DNA of 23,475 nt from Thoreauomyces humboldtii. Taxonomy: Eukaryota; Chytridiomycota; Chytridiomycetes; Spizellomycetales; Powellomycetaceae. Positions within the stretch are counted from its first letter, which is position 1; each line of letters starts with the position of its first letter. The stretch is taken from assembly GCA_027596035.1 (NCBI GenBank), contig JADGJA010000322.1, positions 1-23,475 on the forward strand, written 5' to 3'. Both the position numbers and the translations under genes were made by a program. Shown here one piece after another: positions 1 to 9,322 of this stretch. The notes beneath the pieces were generated by a model that was not told the origin of the DNA, made no database searches, and saw nothing but the letters and a program-made list of their open reading frames with translations.

Positions 1-248
1 CGTAAAATTCCTGGTCGGCGGTGTTTGAAAAGCCTTGGTGGTGGTGGTGGTGGCCGTTTCCCACCGGGGTAAAAACGTGACGCATTGCTCACGTCACCCC
101 CCTGTTCCCCCCCCCCCCTCTCCCTACTTTCGAGGCATCGACTTCAATTCATTCCCACCATCTTGCGAAACGACATACCCCACCATTCCTTTGACCAAAC
201 TCGACGAACATCCATCGGCCACCATCCACGCACCACCCTTCACCAACC

Positions 249-1879
249 ATGGACGTCGTAGTCCCCATCCCCGTACTACAACAGCAATCGCAGTCGCAAC
301 CGCAGCAACTTTCAGAGGACGCCTTTATGGTAAGTGACATGTTGACTCATGCAAAGGGAAGGGGCGTGGGAAATCGCGAGACGGGGTGACGGGAGATCCC
401 ATTGTGTGTTCTATGTTTGTCCCTTCATGACTGGCAAGGTTGAGCTTGTGTGTCGTGTTCCCTTCGTCCCGCGTTCTCGTTCCCTTCGCCCCATTTATTT
501 CTTTTTTTTCCCATGTGTATGCTGACCCTTTCGTCTGAAATGTTCTGTTTAGAAGGCGGAACTGAAATGGCTACTGGAATCACAGACCCCGCCTCTCGTC
601 GGGGAGATCGAAACGATCATCAAGGTAAACGTGCTTTTGTTTACCACGACCGTCGGATGTGAAGCTCACGCTCTACCGTGACGTTGTTGTTTCCAGACGG
701 CAATGGGATGTTGCACCGGGGCAACTGACTCTGGTACGTACCCTTTATGGGTACTCTGTGCGTCCTTCTTCCTCAGAGTGCTAATTCTGATTGCTTGTTC
801 AGGATTCTTGAGCCCTCGTGAGAACTCGTCAGCCACACTCGCCGTCACCTCCGCAAGCAGCGACCTAGTCAAAGGGTTCATCACCATCGACGGAACTGCT
901 ATCGTGAAAGGGGTGAGGAGGATTGCTATCGAGGCTGAATCCTCGAAACGCTACTGACTGCTTGGGGGAACATCAGGAACTCACTCTCAAACTACCACAT
1001 TACAACCGTGGGAACCCGGTAAAGGTCACCATCAACTCTGCCCGTCCGGTGTTTCTCCAACAGGTATGCTTCCGGATACCACGTGTTTTCGACATGTAAC
1101 TGTTCCTGTCGGTTTTAACCTCATTTTACGACAACGCAGCTCGTCAAAGCCCGCAACTATCTCATCACAGCATTGCAAGCGTTCTATGCATTCCCACGCG
1201 CATCTCGGGATCGAGATGGTCTGTTGCAGGTACTTTGTCACTCCGGTCGCTGCTCGGACTGCTTCGGTGTACTGAACCAAGTTTCTCTCATCATCTAGCT
1301 TCTCAGACAAGTGTCGTCAGCGGTACGGAAAGCAAGGTCGGTGCTATGTCGGGTAGGAGAAAACGACCGGTTTCCCCTTCGCGAGTGTGACGTTAAGGTA
1401 AATCAATGGCTCCCTCGCTCTGTCATTCCAAAGATCATGAACGCTCAGGTCCTGGAAATCTTCGCTCCCGTGCAGGTGTTCTCTCCCGACCTCCCCGAAG
1501 ACCTCATCGTCGAGTTCCACGTTATGCACTCGTCGCTGTTGGTTTCCGTCAAAGCCCTCAACTACCATCAACAGGGCATCCCTCTCCAGATCCAAAGCAA
1601 GATCCTCGGCAAGTTCCGAAATATCAAACTTGAGTATGTTTTCCTGCGACATCGAAATCGGCAGAGGGATTGGTAGTGATTCGTTCGCTTACTACGATCT
1701 ACCTTTGTTTCCCTCTCCCCTTCATTTGATGTAGCACGTACAAAGGGCGACCGGTTGAACTCCTTGACGAGGTGACGGTCGAGTCGGCGAGTCCACGGTT
1801 GACGACGTTGATGAGGAGCATCAAGACGGCCGGAGGACTGTGCGAGGATCTCATCAACAAGATCCAAGTTTTCAAGTGA
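249..1879 (+). CDS. Rogdi/Rav2-family protein, putative RAVE (V-ATPase assembly) subunit
   Basis: Nine-exon model: 249-329, 553-624, 697-733, 803-912, 977-1063, 1140-1229, 1299-1397, 1449-1633, 1735-1879, giving about 301 residues; human ROGDI is about 287. Every junction is GT-AG and keeps phase, and CTGAC precedes the acceptor at 975-976. The spliced protein shows the Rogdi leucine-zipper layout: an N-terminal helix (ELKWLLE), a central beta region (TLKLPHYN), a basic helix (LVKARNYL), the LPEDLIVEFHV strand and a C-terminal helix ending LCEDLINKIQVFK. In yeast the family member Rav2 works with Rav1 and Skp1 to reassemble the vacuolar proton pump; a role in V-ATPase regulation at endomembranes is inferred from that. 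The start is the first ATG, followed by a Gln-rich stretch of about ten residues. The acceptor before exon 8 is uncertain: 1474-1475 would remove nine more residues. Family assignment is by remembered motifs. Confidence 0.82.
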
Positions 1880-2077
1880 ACGAGATTACCCGATCGCCGT
1901 CGTCGTCTTGGGGTACTCGGGGAGGGGAGGGGGGTGCCGTCTTCCTCTCCCTGCCTTGCATCCGGTCCCTTCTATCTATTTTTTTGGTTTCCTTCTTTTT
2001 TCTTTTTTTTTTTGTTCCGAGCGAAACACAAAACACAGCTCTCTCTAGATGGGTAGTATATCTATCAGTCACCAGCC

Positions 2078-2947
2078 TCAACCGTCGTCCTCTGTGAGCT
2101 CGGCGAGACCGAGACTCGTGACGAACTCTCTGAACACTCTCCTGTCCACCTTCCCGCTCGGCACGAAGTGTCCCCCGTCGTGCATCCTGGTCCTGACGAT
2201 GCACCCGTCGTCGTCGTCCGTCCCTGTCCCTCCCTTCCCGAACCTGTCCCTCAGAGCCTGGCTCCTATCGGGGGCGATCCAAGCGTCTGTCCGTCCCATG
2301 ACGTGGAGACTCGGGTTCCTTAGCCTGTCGGGGACGAGCATGTGGAGCTGGTCGGCGTCCTGGGGCAGGAAGCCGGAGACGTGGATGGAGAAGCGGGCGG
2401 GAGGGTCGAGGACGGGGAGGGCGAGGGCGGCCATGGTGGCGCCCTGGGAGAATCCCATGATGCCCGTGTAAGGGGGCGAGGCGGCGGACCAGTGGGTGGC
2501 GATGTGGGCGAGGGATTCGGAGACACCTGTCGAAGGGGTCTCGTGAAAGTTCCACCAGGACCTCGGCCCGGATCCTGGATACGACGGGAACGTGATGATG
2601 GGTTAGAAGTATTACCTGATGGCAGACGTGCATGAGGTGTGTGTGTGGAGGGGGAAGGAAGAAAAGGTGCTACCCGTCGCAGGAAGCGGACCCGTGAACT
2701 GCTGAAGCTGATCTGGAACCCTGTGTGGCCCGTCGATGAAATCTGGGGTTCGGTCGGAGATGGAAAAAGTCAGTTGTCTTCGTGCCATGCATCCAAGGCA
2801 ACACGAGGCCCTACCGAAATCCACGTCCTTCATGTCCTTCCGCACGACGGCGATGCGTCCTCGGAAGATCTCAGCGTTCTGCGTGTATCCGTGTAGGCAG
2901 AGAATGCGTATCCGTGGAGCGTCGGTGGTCGGAGCCTGAGTGGCCAT
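2078..2947 (-). CDS. Fsh1-family serine hydrolase (alpha/beta fold)
   Basis: Minus-strand exons 2947-2815, 2742-2674 and 2574-2078 give 232 residues, close to the usual 220-260 of the FSH1 family. The first intron has a CTGAC branch point and the second a CTAAC one; both lie in phase 1. Near the N-terminus is the family signature ILCLHGYTQN, followed by the strand ending FIDGPH and the motif RSWW at residues 72-75. The nucleophile elbow GFSQGA places the catalytic serine at residue 110; the Asp is probably 164 (GRTDAW) and the His 203 (DGGHFVP), so the triad is complete. Fungal relatives are small esterase-like hydrolases with uncharacterised substrates, sometimes tied to secondary metabolism; no such cluster is seen here. 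An in-frame ATG at 3040 would add 31 hydrophobic and Ser/Thr-rich residues, but the ATG at 2947 fits the family start better. The gene is divergent from the membrane protein gene that follows. Confidence 0.85.
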
Positions 2948-3527
2948 CGTTGCGAGGCTGCTTGTGCTGATCCGGGTTGTGGATGCGAGAAGTAGGGCGC
3001 AGGTGATGGATGCGTGGGTTCGGTTCAGTTGAAGAAGCATGTACTGTACTTCTGTACTTCCGGCTCTTCCGGTGTCCTTTGCAATGTCGAATTGACGGCG
3101 AAGCGAATGACGACGATGAAACGGGTTCCCGTCCGTGGGTTTCGGACACGAGGAGGTTCTCCATCAACCCTAACCCCAAGGGTTGATGGAGCTCTGCAGC
3201 TCTGCAGCTTGCGGCGAAGGAGGAAGAGTGCGGCAACAAGGAGCAAAATTGTTGCACCGCCTCAAAGGGTTCGTAGGGCGGCCCTTCTGACATGGCGGAA
3301 GCCCTCCTCAGCCCACCGCAGCCTTCCACCACTTGTACTGTACATGTATACCCCCAAGGCCCCATCAGTCATCACAAAGACTCTTCCGTCCTTGCAAGGC
3401 CTTCAGCCCTTCTCTACACGTCTGCATTACACCACAAAAGTTCGATCAATCCCGTCTCCTTCCCGGACAGCGAGAACAAAAGGCATAGCTGTCTCACCGC
3501 CGAAACCTCGACATCCCCCCACCCAGC
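2948..3527. promoter_or_regulatory. 580-bp divergent intergenic region with a perfect hairpin and TGTACTGTAC elements
   Basis: This spacer separates two divergent genes and should hold both promoters. It has no coding model I can support, although short open frames occur. It contains a perfect 13-bp inverted repeat at 3159-3191, a ctctgcag tandem pair next to it (about 3192-3208), and the 10-mer TGTACTGTAC twice (3040-3049 and 3334-3343). No TATA box stands out. The regulatory role is inferred from position alone. Confidence 0.5.
3159..3191. repeat. Perfect 13-bp inverted repeat with 7-nt loop
   Basis: The arm ctccatcaaccct (3159-3171) is exactly complementary to agggttgatggag (3179-3191). 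The loop is aacccca, so the top of the hairpin reads CCCTAACCCCA, which resembles a telomere unit. It lies in the divergent spacer upstream of the Fsh1-like and membrane protein genes. Cruciform, RNA hairpin and relic repeat are all possible. Confidence 0.85.
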
Positions 3528-4509
3528 ATGGCGCCTCAGACTCCAAGACAATCCAAGCGAAAGTGCTGCTTGATCTTTCCTCTGCGAGCTGGCCTCTGCG
3601 TGCTCGCGCTGTTTCTCTGCGTACGTCTCCCTTCCATCCTTGGTTTCTGGTGCGACAAATGTCGATCGCTCACGTTTTGAGCTATTTCTGCACCTCAGCT
3701 TTCAAGCGCGGTCGACATCATCACCTCGCTCGTCACCCGTGACTCGTGGGGAGAGAACTCTTACATCCAGGACTGGCAGTGGCTCAAGTGGTGCGCCATC
3801 GGCGTGGATGGCTTGATCTTCACGGCCGCCAGCGTCGGCTTCACGGGGATCATCACAGTAAGTGAACCGTCAGCTGCAGCCAAGGAAAGAAAGTCCACGT
3901 CGTTTGAAGGTCTTTGCTGACTTTGTATCTTTCCTTTAGAACAACCATCGTCTTGTCTCCGCTTGGTCTCGCCTTCACGGGGTGGTCATGCTGGCGACGC
4001 TCGCCCGCACAATCACCCTTCCCATCCTCATGTTCACGCACCACGATCGTCTCACCGACATCTGCGCCCAGCGCAATCCTTTGGACGCCTCCTCGTGCAG
4101 TCGGACCATCACCTACGCTGCAGTCGGCACCCTCATCATCGGCATGATGTACCTTGGCTTGATGGCGTACTTTTACCTATGCGTCACGGCATACGCTGCC
4201 AGACTCAAGGCGCGGGAACAGTCTTACGGCAGACTCGGAGATGACGCGGCGGTACCCTTCGGAGGCATGGAAAAGGTCGGCATGACGGCCGTCGTTCCCC
4301 CGCGGCCATCAGGAGGACCTGCCGTCGCCATGCCCGACTGGGCAACGCAGAGGGATCGAGACGCGAGCTTCGATTCGGTCAGGCTCTCCAGCGATCAGCA
4401 CGTCTTCCAGGACGTCAAACCTCCTAGGCCTAGCTTCGACACGGTGCCTGATGGAGATCTTTCGACGGGATCGAAGGGACGGCCGTGGAAGCCGGAAGGG
4501 CGGTTTTGA
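3528..4509 (+). CDS. Putative four-helix integral membrane protein, family unknown
   Basis: Exons 3528-3620, 3699-3857 and 3940-4509 join in phase 0 to encode 273 residues; the second intron has a GCTGAC branch point close to its acceptor. Four hydrophobic segments are visible: about residues 14-40, 62-84, 95-116 and 141-168. The short N-terminus is basic with a Cys pair (KRKCCLIF), which could be lipidated. The loop between helices 3 and 4 carries two cysteines (TDIC...SSCS). After helix 4 comes a hydrophilic tail of about 100 residues rich in Pro, Asp and Ser, probably cytosolic. The layout resembles fungal tetraspan proteins such as MARVEL-like or Kei1-like families, but I do not see a defining motif and give no function. 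The start ATG is preceded by stop codons in its frame and gives the only uninterrupted first helix. Confidence 0.72.
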
Positions 4510-4778
4510 AGTCGATGACTCTACTTCTGGCGCGATCTCCCGCCGCGCACATAGTATTACATACCACGGTTGGCTTTTGCGCTTGCCTTTGCACTTCTGC
4601 GTCTTCTTTTTTTTTCACATATCGATGTACATAATTCAATCATCCTGCATATTCTCGTTGTGTTATGGAGGAAGGACAGGACCTTCAGCGCTATCGAGAA
4701 ACTTTGTCAAAGTACCTCCCTACCGCCCTCTCTCTCTCGCGATCCTCACAGAATTATACCAGCACACACCAGCTCCAC

Positions 4779-5761
4779 ATGTTCCCTCCAGCACGATCAC
4801 TAGCGACCGGCTCGCTCCTCCGTTCGGTCCGTCTCGCGGCGCCCCCCCAATGCCGTTCTTTTTCCCAGGTACCATGATGGTTTTCTAACTACTCTGGAAG
4901 CGGGGCATTCCTCGACCCTTCAGAAAAAGCCAAACAAAACTGACGTCCGTGTTCTTCAAAAACGAAAATCAAACCCTGATAGTCATCCATCGCCAACGGT
5001 CTCTTCTCTGACCGCATCGCCGAGCTCAAGAAGACGGTGAAGGAGATTGCAGGGGCGGACCTCAACAACAGGTTGCTGAAGGACCCTACCAATGGACCAC
5101 ACAACTTGCACGTTCTGGACGTTAGGTACACAGCGGCTTTTCCCTTTTCCATCAGAGACGTGGAAAAAAAGATTCGCGAATCGGTTGGGAAGGTTGAAAG
5201 CAGGAGGAAGGCTGCCTAGCCTGGAAATGGGTCGAGGGACAAGGAGGTTGAAGAGGACCGTTATCTTGTGGTGCACGTGTGAACCAGACTGTGCGGAGGA
5301 TGAGGGAGAAGCTGTTGGATGGAGCGAAGGGGATGACTTCAAACTGGAACAGTTTCCAAGAGGCTCCCTGGAATTTTTCGTGATACGAAAGCCAGCGACT
5401 CATCCCGGGTGTTACTCTCTTTCTGATCAGGGAACCATACGAATGGAACGAGGAGAAGCTTCCCTATGCAATCTACACCGGCCGCGGGATGCTGGAAGCG
5501 TCCATGGTAAGAGACTTGAATGTCTCCAGGTTACTCAATGAAAGGAAGCTGACATCTGCATTCCAGGAACGTAAATTCCCCAACATCGACCACGACTACG
5601 TCGTGTACTGCGCTTCGGGCAAGCGCTCGCTCCTCGCCGCAGAGTCTCTCACCCGAATGGGCTACAAGAACGTGTACGCGCTGGAGGGAGGCATCGGCGC
5701 GTGGAAGAAGGCTGGATATTCGACATCTCAGAACTTCCGCAACGTTTCCGGATTCAACTGA
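4779..5761 (+). CDS. Single-domain rhodanese-like sulfurtransferase, probably mitochondrial
   Basis: Exons 4779-4868, 4983-5125, 5431-5506 and 5567-5761 give 167 residues, the size of one rhodanese domain plus a leader. Residues 1-30 are rich in Arg, Ser and Leu with no acidic residue, as in mitochondrial targeting peptides. The domain follows: VLDVREPYEWNEEKLP, then GRGMLE, then the active-site loop YCASGKRS with catalytic Cys at residue 118, then GYKNVYALEGGIGAWKKAGY. Rhodaneses move sulfane sulfur from thiosulfate or persulfides to thiophilic acceptors. The GRGMLE segment is, from memory, shared with bacterial-type single-domain forms. The second intron is 305 nt and splits the Arg codon of the DVRE motif; the first has a CTGAC branch point. 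An earlier in-frame ATG at 4665 is possible but would mask the targeting peptide. The gene follows the membrane protein gene in the same direction, 269 bp away. Confidence 0.85.
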
Positions 5762-6379
5762 ACATGATTTACGAACAATGTTACATATGCTGAGTCCAGT
5801 GCGTTCCGAGACACTTGCTTCCGAGGGGGAATCTGCCTTGGGAAGCAGTGCAGGAAGGGCTCTTCGCTCGGGGGGCTCCTGTGAGGATTCCGGATGAGTT
5901 TCCTCCCATCTAGTGGACAAGCAAGCCCGTGTTCTCAGGTTCAAGCTCACGGACAAAGCTTGATCGGACCGGTCACCGTACTGGGGCAGTTGGGCGGGAA
6001 GGTTTTCGGAGGTGAGCTGGAGGCTGGAGGACAGCGGCTGCCGTAAGCCGCTGTCGGACTATTCTCGTCGTCGTTCGCCTTCTCGAGACCTGAACGAGAC
6101 CCGGGTCGAAAAATAAACAACCCATCCAACCCTGCCCATCTTCCCGCATTGGACGGAACTGTCGCGACCATCTCCAGCGTAAAAAGAATAGCCTCATCTT
6201 CCGAAGCAGGAGGATATACTCTTCTTCGTATCTGCGACCCGTGCAAACTCGTTCCTCTCTATTCCCTTGTCACCATTTCAAAGTCTTCCAACCAAAGTGT
6301 TCCAGCAACCCATTTGGCGAACATAACATTTTTCTTCCTTTAGAAGCCATCTCTTTCTTCTGACGAGTGAGTTCCTCGC
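5762..6379. other. 618-bp intergenic region between rhodanese and zinc-finger genes
   Basis: I see no convincing gene here. It must contain the 3' end of the rhodanese mRNA and the promoter and leader of the zinc-finger gene. A perfect 10-bp hairpin lies at 6030-6055. A pyrimidine-rich stretch ending in tttag at 6340-6344 looks like a splice acceptor, and GTGAGC near 6012 could be its donor, so the leader may contain an intron. That is conjecture. Confidence 0.4.
6030..6055. repeat. Perfect 10-bp inverted repeat with 6-nt loop
   Basis: gacagcggct (6030-6039) pairs exactly with agccgctgtc (6046-6055) around the loop gccgta. It lies about 330 bp before the start codon of the zinc-finger gene, possibly inside a 5' leader intron. 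Confidence 0.8.
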
Positions 6380-8453
6380 ATGATGGCCTTCCACGATGTC
6401 ATGCCGGACGTGCCCATCAAGAGGGAACCGAATGCTGTCTCGGACGACGATGAAGACGATGTGGAAGTCCTTACTCGACGACGACCGCGAGCCGCGTCCT
6501 TCTTTCCTGACGCGACTGCGAATGCGAATGGATGTTCGACGGGCAGTCAATCCACCCCGGTGCCTGGTCCTACTGGCAAGAAACTTGACGAGCAGGTATG
6601 AGACATCCGTCGAGTCATTCCCCCTCTCCCCCCCCTGAAGAGTTAGCTAGGACGCGCTACCAGAAAGCAGTAGGGCTAAGTACTGTTATTTCTTCGACCT
6701 ACAGGACATTCGACGGATCCTCGCCAACATGTCGTCGTCAGCGTTGGCTCAGGTTAACGGTCTCCGCGACTCTGCGGCCCGTGGAGCTGAAGCGGATGAT
6801 GTTGCTCAGGAGGAAGATGTGTCGGCGGCTAGCAAGAATGTCTCCTCTAGTAAAGTGGGGGCGTCGTTACCGGAGCCAATCAGTGCGAGCGTCTCGCTTA
6901 AGAAGGCTGACGGGGCCAATGGAACGATCAAATCGACCGGGGTGATCGAAAGCAATGGCACTGCTGGCACTAAGCGACCACATGAGAGTACCGTTGAATC
7001 TAGCGATGCTGCAGACGGTACCAGAGAAGCTTCGTCTGCGAGTGTTGTGCTACCTGTGCATGTACTGGGCGACAGATCAGATGCCACCTTGATTGAAGAT
7101 ATCACACGCACGCAACGAGGCCGGACGGCGACTCCGACTGTCATAACCAACGGAAATGGCTTGTTGCGTCCCAACGGCACAGGTTCTCGCGCGAGTCACC
7201 CTCCTGACGGTGTTGCGACCCTTCGAACGTCCCCTTCAACTCAATCACCTGCTACTCCCCATCCGGATGCTCTCAGCGAGACTGCTTACCAGCATCACAT
7301 GGCTATCCTACGCCGAGTGGAGCGAGAGTATCACGAGGACAAGGCCGAACTGACTGAGATCGAGCAGCGACACACTGAGCTAGCCACTGGCGCCGCGCGA
7401 GCAGCCGTCGAGACCGAGAAGTTGCGAGTCGCTCTGGCTGCCAAGGAGGCACAAGCGACGCGAACAGCTGCCATGTTGCACGAGCTCACGGGTATGCAGA
7501 AGCTGCTGAAGAGGAGACTCGTCATGCGCAAGGAAACTTGGCAAGCTGGTCGCGCGAAGGGAGACGATATGCGTCGCCGGCTGGAAGGTCGTCCATCCGC
7601 TGAACCCACGCCGAAGAGTGCATCCGTCGCGCCCACACATGCCCTTCCTCCTCGCGTCCAGCAACTTCCTTTGCAGCGACAAGAAAGCATGCCAGCGTCA
7701 TATGTCGGCCATCCTTCCCATTCCATGAACGGTGAACCCCAGACAGTCCGTTCCCGCACCGTGAGCGGGGAGCCCTGTCTCGCTTACAACCTTACCGGTT
7801 GCGACAACGCGAATTGCCCTCTCGTGCACGCCTGCGTAGCCTGCGGCCTAGCACACACCTATATCCTCTGCACAACCAAGCGCACCTCCTGCTTCCGCTT
7901 CAACAACGAGGAAGCCTGCGCCGCGCCCCCCTGCCGTCGCGAGCATCGATGTCTCCGATGCGCGTCCACCTCCCACCGATGGCTCGAGTGCGACGTGCCG
8001 CCCGCCGACGACTGCGGGGTGGAGTACTGTCTCACCTGGAACTCGTCCAGGAACTGTCACTCTGCGCCGAGGTGCGACCGACGACACCAGTGTCTCCGAT
8101 GTTCGGGTCCCCACGCCGTCATCGCCTGTCCCGACAACGCTGCCGCCTACCTGAAGCCTCAGATCCCCGACGGTCTCGCCAGGACCGTCTCGATCGGGGG
8201 CGGCGGCGGTGCCGGCGGACGAGGCAACTCGTTGTTCAGAGGTCCTTCTTCGGGTAATTTTGGACACATGGATCGACAGCCCCAACCGCCCGCAATGATA
8301 CCCTTTCCGAACGGCGGCATCGGCAGCATGGGACAGGCCCAACAGATGATGATGATGATGCAACGACAGCAGCAGGACCAGCAGCAGCATCAGCATCCGT
8401 CGTTGAACGGAGCGGGAAGCGAGCCGATCGTCAAGAGGATGAGAATCGAATGA
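6380..8453 (+). CDS. Zinc-finger protein with three tandem composite CCCH+CCHC modules
   Basis: Two exons, 6380-6595 and 6705-8453, encode 654 residues. The N-terminus is acidic and holds PIKREP, a match to the SUMO-site consensus (hydrophobic-K-x-E), followed by DDEDDVEVL. Residues about 80-260 are low-complexity. Residues about 264-368 are charged and heptad-like, probably a coiled coil. Residues 430-547 contain three modules in a row. Each begins with C-x7/8-C-x4/5-C-x3-H, a CCCH-type finger, and continues at once with C-x2-C-x3/4-H-x4-C, a CCHC zinc knuckle. The tail is Gly-rich, then Met/Gln/His-rich, and ends KRMRIE. CCCH and CCHC fingers usually bind single-stranded RNA or DNA, so a nuclear nucleic-acid-binding role is inferred. 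I do not recognise a named orthologue. The first of two adjacent ATGs is used as start. Confidence 0.78.
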
Positions 8454-9322
8454 AAGACAAGAAACCCAAGAGTAGTCGGTTTTGCGAAAAACCGATCGGC
8501 ATTGGCGTGGGAAGCGGGCGTCCCCGAGGAAACCGTCTGCGTCCTATGACGGGCGCGTTAGGTGTTTCTTTTTTTTTTTTTTCTTTTTTGGATGGGGAGA
8601 TGTAGCAGAGACGCAACCCCCCTTTTATTGGTTCTTTTCTGTCTCCCTCTTTTCGCACTATTCCATCTATTACGGATGCGTCGGGAATCGGGGACGCTCA
8701 CTTGCGCGACAATATCATATGGTGATACCTGTAGCTACCCTTCCTCCTCGATGCTTCCATCCTTCAAATGTCTTTTCGAAAGTGGTTTTGACAGATGCAA
8801 GAAGTCTCGGGATAGTGCTCGGGGAGGTGGTACGTCTGGTGGTACGTCGGAAGCCCCATGTCCGTGAACATGGCGATCCCCACTGGTCGCCAGCTGCGAT
8901 AGTGACCCTTCAGCATTTTCCGGTCGTATACGTGGCGCTCCTCGACCTCCTCATGACCTCTGGGCTCAGCGGCGTGGTAGGAGACCTATGCCCCGAGAAG
9001 CTTGAGTGAGTCGTCGAAGCGGCCAACAGCCTTGCAGCCTGACGTTGCGCCGCCTTGACGCTCATGTCGGCAATGATGGCCTCGAAGTGCGGAGACATGG
9101 TCTGCTGCTCATGCTGGTGAGTGTTGGGGGACGAGAGGGGAGGAGGTTGACGGGTCGGAACCGTTCGGGTCGGTCGTACGCGGCGTCGCCGTTCGGGCGG
9201 GAAAGTGGGTCTCGGGCATGTCCGTAGAAACATGCAGGGACGATGGGGCCGAAGGGAGATGGGGAAGCTTGATATTGAGTGGCGTGGTAAGAGTGCGGTC
9301 GGGCAACTGGAGGCGTCATCGG
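8454..9322. other. Unresolved region between two convergent genes; possible C-terminal coding remnants on the minus strand
   Basis: The first part (8454 to about 8700) holds the 3' end of the zinc-finger gene, including a long T-rich run near 8565-8590. From about 9110 down to 8780 the minus strand shows GC-rich third codon positions. The readable peptides are SPHFEAIIADMSVKAAQRQ, near 9100-9050, and, one frame over, GHYRSWRPVGIAMFTDMGLP, near 8910-8840. No single open frame joins them to the WD-repeat protein upstream. They may be C-terminal exons of that gene, a small separate gene, or decayed sequence. I give no function. Confidence 0.35.

Noticed and set aside
5092..5541. 150-codon open frame on the plus strand across the rhodanese gene
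   Set aside because: It runs mostly through the 305-nt intron and is out of frame with the conserved rhodanese exons.
9109..9306. Third minus-strand frame rich in Pro, Ser and Thr below the WDR44-like stop
   Set aside because: All three frames here look equally plausible because the sequence is low-complexity, so no frame could be chosen.
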